From contig NZ_JBNPXH010000001.1 in assembly GCF_050433395.1 (NCBI RefSeq), forward strand, positions 744,001 through 808,000: a DNA stretch of 64,000 bases. The letters are read 5' to 3'. The stretch is from Mobilitalea torta. GTDB lineage: Bacteria > Bacillota > Clostridia > Lachnospirales > Lachnospiraceae. A model generated the notes under the pieces. It was given only the letters and a program-made list of their open reading frames with translations, was not told where the DNA came from and made no database searches. Below are positions 50,430 to 58,316 of the stretch, one piece after another; position 1 is the stretch's first letter, and each line of letters starts with the position of its first letter. The translations under genes were made by a program, and so were the position numbers.

Positions 50430-51677
50430 ATGGTAACAAAAAAATGTGTGGCCATGCTGCTCGCGGGAGGGCAGGGAAGCAGATTGGGAGTACTGACGAA
50501 AAACACTGCAAAGCCTGCGGTTCCGTTCGGAGGAAAATATAGAATCATTGATTTTCCCCTCAGCAATTGTACGAATTCGGGCATTGATACGATTGGGGTT
50601 CTGACCCAGTATAAGCCCTTAAAATTAAATTCCTATATCGGAATAGGCCAGCCCTGGGACCTGGACCGTCTCAACGGCGGCGTTACCATTCTTCCTCCCT
50701 ATATGAAGCAGACCGTCGGGGAATGGTATTCCGGCACGGCCAATGCCATTTGCCAGAATATTGAATACATAGAAGCCTATGATCCCGAATACGTTCTGAT
50801 CCTTTCCGGTGACCAGATCTACAAGATGGATTATAACGCCATGCTGAACTACCATGAGGAGAAGAAGGCGGATGTTACCATCGCGATTCTCGAGGTGCCG
50901 TGGGAGGATGCCAGCCGTTTTGGCATCATGAACACGGAGGAGGACGATAAAATCTATGAATTCGTGGAGAAGCCCAAAAAGCCCATCAGCAACAAGGCGT
51001 CCATGGGAATTTACATATTCAGCTGGAAGAAGCTGAGGCATTATCTGGTGGAGGATATGAACACTCCCGGCTCCCATAATGATTTTGGAAAGGATATCAT
51101 CCCGAAGATGCTGAAGGAGGGGGAGCGTATGTACGCCTATCCCTTCAAGGGCTACTGGAGGGATGTGGGAACCATCCAGAGCCTGTGGGAAGCCAATATG
51201 GATCTGTTGGAAGAGGAGCCTGAACTGGATCTTTATGATACCGGCTGGAAGATCTATTCCAGGAATCCCGTGGAACCGCCTCATTTTATTGCCATGGGAG
51301 CCAATGTAAAGCGCTGTATCATAACAGAGGGCGGAATTATATACGGGGATGTGAATCATTCCGTGTTGTTTGCCGGTGTAACCGTAGGACGGGGCAGCAA
51401 AATCAGCAACTCCATTCTTATGCCCAATGTAAAGATCGGAGAGAATACGGTGATCGAAAACGCTATTATTGCCGAGAACACAGTGATTGGAGACAATTGC
51501 AGCATCGGTTGTTCCATGAAGCCGGATACCGGGACGGAGCAGGGAGAAAATCAGGGAGAAAATCAGGGAGAGATTACCGTGGTTGGAGAAAATCTGGTGA
51601 TTGCCTCCGGTTTCCGTCTGGAGCAGGGAAGCATGATTGATGCGGATAATTACCGGTCTTATCAGGCCGTAGTGTGA
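50430..51677 (+). CDS. glgC: glucose-1-phosphate adenylyltransferase, catalytic subunit
   Basis: Makes ADP-glucose from glucose-1-phosphate and ATP, the committed step of glycogen synthesis. Nucleotide-binding start LAGGQGSRLGVLTKNTAKP, then PFGGKYRIIDFPLSNC, GTANAICQN, ILSGDQIYKMDY and FVEKPKKP, with a left-handed beta-helix C terminus. Within the helix a 12-bp unit is repeated three times (51540-51575), encoding QGEN-QGEN-QGEI, an insertion not present in typical GlgC. 415 aa. Ribosome site AAGGAGG. In Firmicutes GlgC pairs with GlgD as a heterotetramer. Confidence 0.96.
   Translation: MVTKKCVAMLLAGGQGSRLGVLTKNTAKPAVPFGGKYRIIDFPLSNCTNSGIDTIGVLTQYKPLKLNSYIGIGQPWDLDRLNGGVTILPPYMKQTVGEWYSGTANAICQNIEYIEAYDPEYVLILSGDQIYKMDYNAMLNYHEEKKADVTIAILEVPWEDASRFGIMNTEEDDKIYEFVEKPKKPISNKASMGIYIFSWKKLRHYLVEDMNTPGSHNDFGKDIIPKMLKEGERMYAYPFKGYWRDVGTIQSLWEANMDLLEEEPELDLYDTGWKIYSRNPVEPPHFIAMGANVKRCIITEGGIIYGDVNHSVLFAGVTVGRGSKISNSILMPNVKIGENTVIENAIIAENTVIGDNCSIGCSMKPDTGTEQGENQGENQGEITVVGENLVIASGFRLEQGSMIDADNYRSYQAVV
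51540..51575 (+). repeat. 12-bp triplet repeat inside glgC
   Basis: CAGGGAGAAAAT twice, then CAGGGAGAGATT, in frame. Exact neighbouring copies are prone to slippage, so copy number may vary between strains without breaking the frame. Confidence 0.85.
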
Positions 51678-51762
51678 AAAGGATGGGAAAATGCGGCATC
51701 TTAGAATAGTATTTTGATCAGAAGAATAAAGAATGCTGTAAAAATGGCAGAATGGAGGATTT

Positions 51763-52884
51763 ATGAGAGACACAATGGGAATTATTTATACCGGAGACAG
51801 CAATGTGAGCCTGCAGGAGCTTACATTGAAGCGGTCCGTTGCGGCGCTGCCCTTTGGGGGAAGATACCGTATTATAGATTTCATTTTATCGAATATGGTG
51901 AATTCGGGAATTATTAATGTGGGAATCATCACACAGAACAATTACCACTCCCTGATGGATCATCTGGATACCGGCCAACCCTGGGATCTGGACCGGAAGA
52001 AAGGCGGCTTGTTCATTCTTCCGCCCTATGTCAGCCATGAGAACCGGGGCTGGTACCGGGGGGATATTGAGGCTTTTCACAGCAATATGTCCTATATCCG
52101 CAAGAGTCCTCAGAAATATGTGGTTCTGTCCGGCAGTTCCATGGTGTGCAATCTGAATTACTACGGAGCCATGGAGTTTCATAAGGCCAATAACGCGGAT
52201 ATTACCATAATCTACAAGGAGATGAAAAAGGCGGATAAGGAATTGCTGTCCAAGCATACGATTATCAATACCGACGGTGACAACCGGATTACCGACCTGG
52301 AGGTGAATCCCACCAACCCCATCTCCAACAAGCTGTGTATGGAAATGTACATCATCGAGAAAAGACTGTTTGAGTATCTGGTGGATGAGTGTGAGGCAAG
52401 GGGAAGGTTTGATTTCATCAAGGACGCGCTGAGACGGAATCTGAATAAGCTGAAGATCTACGGATATCCCTATGACGGTTATCTGGCCAACATGGATAAT
52501 ATCCAGTCTTATTTTAAGCATAATCTGGAGCTGGTGAAGCCGGAGAATTTCTATGAGCTGTTCCATGATTCCGGCCTGGTCTATACCAAGGTAAGGGATG
52601 AGGTTCCCGCCAAATACGGCATGAATGCCAAGGCGGAGAATTCTCTGGTGGCCGATGGCTGTGTGGTCAACGGACAGGTGGAGAACTGTGTTCTGTTCCG
52701 GGGAGTAAAGATCGCAGAAGGAGTTGTTGTGAAGAACAGTGTGATCATGCAGGATGCGGAGATTCAGGAAAGGGTCGTGCTGGAGAATGTGATTCTGGAT
52801 AAGGAAGTTATTGTCCGCAAAGGAAAGCACCTGGTAGGGCAGGAATGCTATCCGGTGGTGATTAGAAAGGGAACCGTGATATGA
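51763..52884 (+). CDS. glgD: GlgD, regulatory subunit of ADP-glucose pyrophosphorylase
   Basis: GlgC paralogue that lacks the glycine-rich nucleotide motif (here MGIIYTGDSNVSLQELTLKR instead of GGxGxRL) but keeps PFGGRYRIIDFILSNMVNSG, DTGQPWDLDRKKGG and the C-terminal beta-helix. Known in Firmicutes to be poorly active alone and to activate GlgC in a complex. 373 aa. Its stop overlaps the glgA start (ATGA), so translation is coupled. Confidence 0.95.
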   Translation: MRDTMGIIYTGDSNVSLQELTLKRSVAALPFGGRYRIIDFILSNMVNSGIINVGIITQNNYHSLMDHLDTGQPWDLDRKKGGLFILPPYVSHENRGWYRGDIEAFHSNMSYIRKSPQKYVVLSGSSMVCNLNYYGAMEFHKANNADITIIYKEMKKADKELLSKHTIINTDGDNRITDLEVNPTNPISNKLCMEMYIIEKRLFEYLVDECEARGRFDFIKDALRRNLNKLKIYGYPYDGYLANMDNIQSYFKHNLELVKPENFYELFHDSGLVYTKVRDEVPAKYGMNAKAENSLVADGCVVNGQVENCVLFRGVKIAEGVVVKNSVIMQDAEIQERVVLENVILDKEVIVRKGKHLVGQECYPVVIRKGTVI

Positions 52885-54395
52885 TGAATAAAATTTTAAT
52901 GGCGGCATCGGAAGCCAGCCCCTTTGCAAAAACGGGAGGCTTGGCCGATGTAATCGGGGGACTGCCCCAGGCGTTAAAGCAGCTGGGTGCGGATGTCCGG
53001 GTGATTATGCCCAAATATGAATATGCAGGCAAATCCAAAAGGATTGTAAGGGATGAGGCAACAGGGGAGCTGGAGGAGACGGAAGACAGGGCGTCTTTGT
53101 CCGAGCTCATGTGGGAACAGGATCTGGTTCTCCGGCATATAGGTGAGATCTATGTAAGGCTGGGCTGGCGCAGCTTGTATTGCGGAATAGAACAGACGGA
53201 GTATCGGGGCGTTACTTATTATTTTATTGATAATGAATTCTATTTTAAACGGGACAGCTGCTATGGCTATGGGGATGATGAGGAGCGTTTTGCATTCTTT
53301 TGCCGGGCCGTGCTGGAGGTTCTTCCCTATCTGGATTTCATACCGGAGGTTCTGCATTGCCATGACTGGCAGACGGGAATGATTCCGGTGCTGCTGGAGT
53401 CACAGTACCGGGGCCTGGAGCAATACCGGAATATTAAGACGGTTTTCACCATTCATAACCTTAAATTCCAGGGAGTCTGCGGAGTTTCTGAGATGAAGGA
53501 ATGGTTCGGACTGGGGGAGGAATACTTTACTCCGGATAAGCTGGAGTTCTATGGGGCCGCCAGCTTTATGAAGGGCGGGCTGACCTATTCCCACCGGATC
53601 ACAACAGTGAGCGAATCCTATGCCCAGGAGATTAAAGATCCTTATTACGGGGAGCGTATGGATGGATTGCTGAAGGCCAGGGAACAGGAGCTGAGAGGAA
53701 TTGTCAACGGCATTGACTACGAGGCCTTCAATCCGAAGACAGATCCCTTTATCTATCATAATTATACCAAGTCCACCATCCGGGAAAAGAAGCAGAATAA
53801 GGTGGAGCTGCAGAAACGGCTGGGTCTGACGGTGGACGAGGAGATTCCCATGATCGGTCTGGTCTCCCGGCTGACGGATCAGAAGGGGCTGGCGCTGATT
53901 GAATGCGTCTTTGACGAGATCATGAAGGAAGGCGTCCAGTTTGTAATTCTGGGAAGCGGCGATAGAAAATATGAAGAATTATTTAAAAATGCCGTAGACC
54001 GGTATCCGGGAAGCGTTGCGGTAAAGATAGCCTACAGCGATCCCAGGGCACAGAGAATCTATGCGGCCTCCGACTTCTTTTTGATGCCCTCCCTCTTTGA
54101 ACCCTGCGGATTGGGCCAGCTGATCAGCATGCGCTACGGAACCCTGCCCATCGTCCGGGAGACCGGCGGCCTGCGGGACACGGTCCAGTCCTACAATGAA
54201 GTGACAGGAGAGGGCAATGGTTTCAGCTTTACCAATTATAATGCACACGATATGCTTTATACAATCCAGAGGGCGCTGGGCATCTACCGTAAGAAGACCC
54301 TGCGTGTCAAATTGATGAAGGCTGCCATGTCCTGCAATAACAGCTGGGAGGTGCCGGCGGGCAAATATATGGAGTTATATGGAGAGTTAGAATGA
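52881..54395 (+). CDS. glgA: glycogen synthase (ADP-glucose)
   Basis: GT5 enzyme that elongates alpha-1,4-glucan from ADP-glucose. ADP-glucose-binding AKTGGLADVIGGLPQAL, CHDWQTGM, FTIHNLKFQG, NGIDYEAFNP, SRLTDQKG and the C-terminal PSLFEPCGLGQLISMRYG...RETGGLRDTV are all intact. 504 aa is slightly longer than the enteric enzyme. Overlaps glgD by 4 bases upstream and the second glgA-like gene by 4 bases downstream. Confidence 0.96.
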   Translation: MMNKILMAASEASPFAKTGGLADVIGGLPQALKQLGADVRVIMPKYEYAGKSKRIVRDEATGELEETEDRASLSELMWEQDLVLRHIGEIYVRLGWRSLYCGIEQTEYRGVTYYFIDNEFYFKRDSCYGYGDDEERFAFFCRAVLEVLPYLDFIPEVLHCHDWQTGMIPVLLESQYRGLEQYRNIKTVFTIHNLKFQGVCGVSEMKEWFGLGEEYFTPDKLEFYGAASFMKGGLTYSHRITTVSESYAQEIKDPYYGERMDGLLKAREQELRGIVNGIDYEAFNPKTDPFIYHNYTKSTIREKKQNKVELQKRLGLTVDEEIPMIGLVSRLTDQKGLALIECVFDEIMKEGVQFVILGSGDRKYEELFKNAVDRYPGSVAVKIAYSDPRAQRIYAASDFFLMPSLFEPCGLGQLISMRYGTLPIVRETGGLRDTVQSYNEVTGEGNGFSFTNYNAHDMLYTIQRALGIYRKKTLRVKLMKAAMSCNNSWEVPAGKYMELYGELE

Positions 54396-55798
54396 AGAAG
54401 AGACAGCTGCTCTATGTGACGGCAGAGCTTGCCCCCTATGCCAGAGAGGGAGGTCTCGGGGAGATTGGAAGGGACTTTTCAAAGAGTCTGGCGGAATATG
54501 GGGACTATGAGGTGAGCCGGGTTATGCCCTGTTACAAATCCGCGGGCGCAGACCTGTGCTACCGGATGGATTATCCTGTGGAAATAGGACAAGGCTTTGA
54601 TACCTGTGTGGTTAAGACAGAGGCTTCCGGGGATATACAGACCTATTTTATCACCTGCGACCGGTATTTTTACCGGGATCAGATCTATGGGTATGAGGAT
54701 GACGGGCTTAGATTCTTTTTCTTCTGCAAGGCGGTGCTGGAGCTGATACGCAGGCTCCCGTACCTGCCGGAGCTTGTCCATGTTAATGACTGGCATACCG
54801 GGATGCTGCCCCTTCTGCTGAAGAAGGAGTTCCCGAAGATTAAAACCGTGTACACGGTTCATAATATATCCTATCAGGGGAGCATCCCGGCCTCCTGTCC
54901 GGCGGTCAAGCTGACTGCGGCGGAGCAGTATTTTCTTGGAGGGCCGGAGGGGCTGAACTTTATGAAAGCGGGAATTCTGTATGCGGATCTGCTGACGACG
55001 GTAAGCGCAGGCTATTGTGAAGAGCTTATGCAGCCGGAGCTGGGGTGCGGAATGACACCGCTGCTGAAGCAGCGCAAGCATCCCATGGTGGGTATTTCCC
55101 ATGGAATTGATGTGAGGGACTATGATCCGGAGGCCGGAGGACAGGTAGAATATCCCTATGACCGGGATGGATGGGAGCTTAAGAAGAGGAATCGGGGGTC
55201 GCTGCGGCAGCATTACAGCCTCCCGGAGGATGACCGCCCTTTGGCCGCGATGATAACCCGGCTGGAGGATTCGGAAGGAATCGATGCTCTGTTGAACGTG
55301 ATGAGCTTTCTTGATTTTAGCAGGATCCAACTTATGATTCTGGGAACCGGAGGTTCTGCTTCTTCCTACTATCAAGAACTTTTGAAGGGGATTACCGCAG
55401 GTTATTCCGGAAGCGTTGCTGTGGACTGTCAATACAGCCCGGACAAGGCAAAGAGAATCTATGCCGGTGCGGATATTTATCTTATGCCTTTCCGGCATGA
55501 GCCCTGCAGCCTGGGGCCGCTTTATGCCATGCGTTACGGGGCGGTGCCGGTGGTATATCCGGCGGGCGGACTAAAAGATTTTGCGAATAATGGCTTTTCT
55601 GTCCGGGAACAGAGCGGACAGGCTCTGAAGGAGGCTTTGAGCCGGGTGCTGGAGGCATATGGAACTTCTGCCTGGAGCGGATATGTGAAGAATTGTATGG
55701 ATTATGACGCCTCCTGGCAGCGAAGCATCAGAGAATACGGAAAGTATTATGAAGAACTGTTTTCAGACCCCGCCTGTACTCAGGACAGCAGGGGGTAA
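54392..55798 (+). CDS. divergent second glycogen-synthase-like protein
   Basis: A GT5-family paralogue fused to the operon by an ATGA overlap. Overall fold motifs remain (VNDWHTGML, YTVHNISYQGS, EPCSLGPLYAMRYG) but substrate-site residues differ: KTGGLADV is REGGLGEI (Lys to Arg at 18), the active-site region RLTDQKG is RLEDSEG (Lys to Glu at 295), NGID is HGID and RETGGL is YPAGGL. The Glu of EPC is kept. It could have altered donor use, be a maltose-1-phosphate-type enzyme, or be a non-catalytic partner of GlgA in the way GlgD is of GlgC. 468 aa; no frame damage. Confidence 0.85.
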   Translation: MKKRQLLYVTAELAPYAREGGLGEIGRDFSKSLAEYGDYEVSRVMPCYKSAGADLCYRMDYPVEIGQGFDTCVVKTEASGDIQTYFITCDRYFYRDQIYGYEDDGLRFFFFCKAVLELIRRLPYLPELVHVNDWHTGMLPLLLKKEFPKIKTVYTVHNISYQGSIPASCPAVKLTAAEQYFLGGPEGLNFMKAGILYADLLTTVSAGYCEELMQPELGCGMTPLLKQRKHPMVGISHGIDVRDYDPEAGGQVEYPYDRDGWELKKRNRGSLRQHYSLPEDDRPLAAMITRLEDSEGIDALLNVMSFLDFSRIQLMILGTGGSASSYYQELLKGITAGYSGSVAVDCQYSPDKAKRIYAGADIYLMPFRHEPCSLGPLYAMRYGAVPVVYPAGGLKDFANNGFSVREQSGQALKEALSRVLEAYGTSAWSGYVKNCMDYDASWQRSIREYGKYYEELFSDPACTQDSRG

Positions 55799-55821
55799 AA
55801 TATTGGTCTTGTGTTTGTAAA

Positions 55822-55901
55822 ATATGGGACTGCTGCAGTATTTATTCAACATAAGAGCGGCTCATCACGCGGCCGGCTTGTTGTTTGCAGCAGTCCCATA
55901 T
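55822..55901. terminator. long hairpin after the glycogen operon
   Basis: Perfect 16-bp arms ATATGGGACTGCTGCA / TGCAGCAGTCCCATAT enclose 48 bases that can pair further (CAAC/GTTG, AAG/CTT, GC-rich tip). No T-run follows, so it may be a processed 3' end, a Rho-type or stabilising structure, or a small RNA. Confidence 0.55.
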
Positions 55902-55932
55902 CTGATTGCAAAGAATCCTTGTTTGTATTCTT

Positions 55933-55961
55933 TTGACATATCTAGGTTTATCTGTTAATAT
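55933..55961 (+). promoter_or_regulatory. promoter of the GGDEF/GH8 pair
   Basis: Perfect TTGACA, 17-base spacer, TAATAT (4/6). Confidence 0.68.
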
Positions 55962-56034
55962 AAAGAAAAAATAAGCGATTTTATCGGAGGCAGAAGTGCA
56001 TTTGATTTTCGCACTGCAGAAGGGTGGAATAACA

Positions 56035-56934
56035 ATGTATGACCAGGAAATAAACGAGGTCTTGGATAAGATAAACATTCTTTCCAATGCTTATGATAAT
56101 GTCCGGATTGTAGACCCGGTGAAAAATAGGATGATTTATATTCAGGAGAACACCCCCCTTGATTCTGGAATCCGATGCTATGATTTCTGGAGCAGGGAGG
56201 AAGCATGTGAAAATTGTATTTCCATGCAGTCCTACCGGGAGCAGAGGACTTTCGTAAAGCTGGAATATAACATGAATGAGATATATCTGGTAACTGCCAT
56301 TCCCATCGAGTTTTCTGACCGGAAGATGGTACTGGAGCTGATTAAGAATGCCACGGACAGCATCAGCGTGAATCTCAACAATCTCAACGAGGGCGGCTTA
56401 AGCAGTGAGCTGTATGCGGTATTGAGCAATCTGAACTACATAGCACGCAAGGATTCCCTGACCGGCCTCTATAACCGGGGCTATCTGGAGGAGAAGCTTC
56501 CGATTGATCTGGTCAATGCAAATCTGACCAGCTGCAGCATATCGGTTATCATGGCGGATATTGATTCCTTCGAGGACATCAGGGAGACCTACGGGAAATC
56601 GGCAGGGAACTGTGTGCTGAAGAAGGTTGGGGAGCTTCTGAAGAGCAGTCTGAAACGGGACAATGACTGGGCGGCGCGTTACGGCAGCCAGGAATTTCTG
56701 GTCTGTCTGCCGGGAGCACCTCTCGGCTTTGCCATGGAGATGGCGGAGAAGATCAGGACAAGCCTGGAAAAGGTGGTGATCCAATGCGAGGAAGTAAAAA
56801 TTCCTATTACCGTCAGCTTTGGTGCGGCCGCCGTGATTCCGGAGCTGGGCTTTACCGTGGAGGAACTTGTTAAGAAAGCGAATCAGAAGCTTCAGGAGGC
56901 AAAACGAAACGGCGGAAATAGGGTGGAAGCATAG
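56035..56934 (+). CDS. degenerate GGDEF-domain protein
   Basis: N-terminal ~130 residues form a PAS-like sensor opening INEVLDKINILSNAYDNVRIVDP, with a Cys pair (CENC) between. A GGDEF domain follows (DSLTGLYNRGYLEE; IMADIDSFEDIRETYG). The signature loop is GSQEF (217-221) in place of GG(D/E)EF, so diguanylate cyclase activity is unlikely; the upstream inhibitory-site pattern RxxD (RDND, 208-211) is kept, so it may bind c-di-GMP as a receptor. Start: ATG 56035 assumed; GTG 55996 with GGAGG 5 bases upstream would add 13 residues and cannot be excluded. Next gene is a GH8 enzyme. Confidence 0.87.
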   Translation: MYDQEINEVLDKINILSNAYDNVRIVDPVKNRMIYIQENTPLDSGIRCYDFWSREEACENCISMQSYREQRTFVKLEYNMNEIYLVTAIPIEFSDRKMVLELIKNATDSISVNLNNLNEGGLSSELYAVLSNLNYIARKDSLTGLYNRGYLEEKLPIDLVNANLTSCSISVIMADIDSFEDIRETYGKSAGNCVLKKVGELLKSSLKRDNDWAARYGSQEFLVCLPGAPLGFAMEMAEKIRTSLEKVVIQCEEVKIPITVSFGAAAVIPELGFTVEELVKKANQKLQEAKRNGGNRVEA

Positions 56935-56966
56935 AAAATTTACAATACGAAGGAATGGGGAGAGCA

Positions 56967-58139
56967 ATGGAAATGAGGGATAGGCAGTATTATCGCAATG
57001 TATTTCTGGAACTGGGCAAGACGGAGGAAGAGATTGCCGAAAGGCTGGAACAGATTGCAGATACTTTTTTTAATAAGGAAGGAGAAAAAATATATTTTCC
57101 GGCAGGAAAAGAGATGGCATATATTGAGGATACCGGCAACCGGGACGTACGGACGGAAGGCATGTCTTACGGGATGATGATCTGCGTGCAGCTGGATAGG
57201 AAGGAAGAATTTGACCGGATCTGGAAATGGGCCAAGACCTATATGTGGATGGATACCGGAGAGAACGAGGGCTATTTTGCCTGGTCCTGCAAGACGGACG
57301 GGACCAGGAATTCTCAAGGACCGGCTCCCGACGGCGAGGAATTCTTTGCCATGGCACTGTTTTTTGCCGCCCATCGGTGGGGAAACGGCGAAGGGATTTT
57401 TGATTACGAGAAGGAGGCCAGGGAAATTCTGCGGGCCTGCATCCATAAAGGAGAAGGGGGAAGACCGGGGAAGCCCATGTGGAACCGTGACAACAGGCAG
57501 ATTCTGTTTGTTCCCGGCATCGATTTTACCGATCCCTCCTATCATCTTCCCCATTTCTATGAGCTCTTTGCATTGTGGTCCTATGAGGAGGACCGACCCT
57601 TCTGGGAGGAAGCGGCAAAGGCCAGCAGAGAATACCTGGCAAAGTCCTGCCATCCGGTGACGGGAATGTCCCCGGAATATGCGGAGTTTGACGGCAGTCC
57701 TATGAGGAGGTCCCTTCGCTGGTCCGGGGACCGTCATGACTGGTTCTATAGCGATGCCTACCGCACAATTGCCAATATCGGTTTGGATTACGAATGGTGC
57801 GGTGTGGATGAGGGGCAGAGAATTGCCGCTGAGAGACTGCAGTACACTCTTGGGGTGGTACATCGGGAGAATCCGTATCTGATCTTTGAAGTGGACGGAG
57901 CCCCGTTGGAAAAGGAGGCCCTGCATCCGGTTGCTATTCTGGCAACGACTGCCCAGGGAACCCTGGCCATTCAGGAACGTCTGGACAGCTCTGAGCTGTC
58001 GGAAGCGGGCCGGCTGGCAAGGGAGTGGGCACAGAGGTTCTGGGACCAGCCCATGCGCAAGGGTGAGCGAAGGTATTATGATAATTGCCTGTATGTGTTT
58101 GCGTATCTGGCATTGAGCGGGAATTATAGAATTTGGTAA
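56967..58139 (+). CDS. GH8 reducing-end xylose-releasing exo-oligoxylanase (Rex8A type)
   Basis: Inverting (alpha/alpha)6 hydrolase that removes xylose from the reducing end of xylo-oligosaccharides in the cytoplasm. The acid is expected at E64 in RTEGMSYGMM; other markers are YFAWSCKTDGTRNSQGPAPDGEEFFAMAL and DWFYSDAYRT with the base-region Asp. No signal peptide; the Rex subgroup is intracellular, unlike secreted GH8 cellulases. Start placed at ATG 56967 (GGGAG upstream), an ATG four codons earlier abuts its AAGGA. 390 aa. Co-directional with the GGDEF protein, 32 bases downstream. Confidence 0.9.
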   Translation: MEMRDRQYYRNVFLELGKTEEEIAERLEQIADTFFNKEGEKIYFPAGKEMAYIEDTGNRDVRTEGMSYGMMICVQLDRKEEFDRIWKWAKTYMWMDTGENEGYFAWSCKTDGTRNSQGPAPDGEEFFAMALFFAAHRWGNGEGIFDYEKEAREILRACIHKGEGGRPGKPMWNRDNRQILFVPGIDFTDPSYHLPHFYELFALWSYEEDRPFWEEAAKASREYLAKSCHPVTGMSPEYAEFDGSPMRRSLRWSGDRHDWFYSDAYRTIANIGLDYEWCGVDEGQRIAAERLQYTLGVVHRENPYLIFEVDGAPLEKEALHPVAILATTAQGTLAIQERLDSSELSEAGRLAREWAQRFWDQPMRKGERRYYDNCLYVFAYLALSGNYRIW

Positions 58140-58155
58140 AGAAATGATATGATCC

Positions 58156-58251
58156 GGAAGATTATATTGAGAGAAATCTTATATTGAGAGGAAGGCCGTA
58201 TTGCAGGGTCACACTGAGGAAGACCGTATTGTAAGAAAATCATATTAAGAG
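58156..58251. repeat. degenerate ~18-bp tandem repeat
   Basis: Units of the form GAA(g/a)(r)(t/c)C(a/g/t)TATTGaGAG start near 58156, 58173, 58191, 58219 and 58236, spaced 17-18 bases apart with one gap of 28. The region has no ORF with a ribosome site. The style is like the 19-bp repeat at 23.1 kb but the sequence differs. Confidence 0.55.
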
Positions 58252-58301
58252 GAAAGCATACCCTTGCCATGGTTCGGCTAGAAATATGCTTTCCTTTTTT
58301 T
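58251..58301 (+). terminator. intrinsic terminator after GH8 gene
   Basis: GGAAAGCATA / TATGCTTTCC perfect 10-bp stem, 24-base loop, followed by seven T. Lies just before the convergent pyrG stop. Confidence 0.88.
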
Positions 58302-58316
58302 GTTTCCTTTTTTGGA

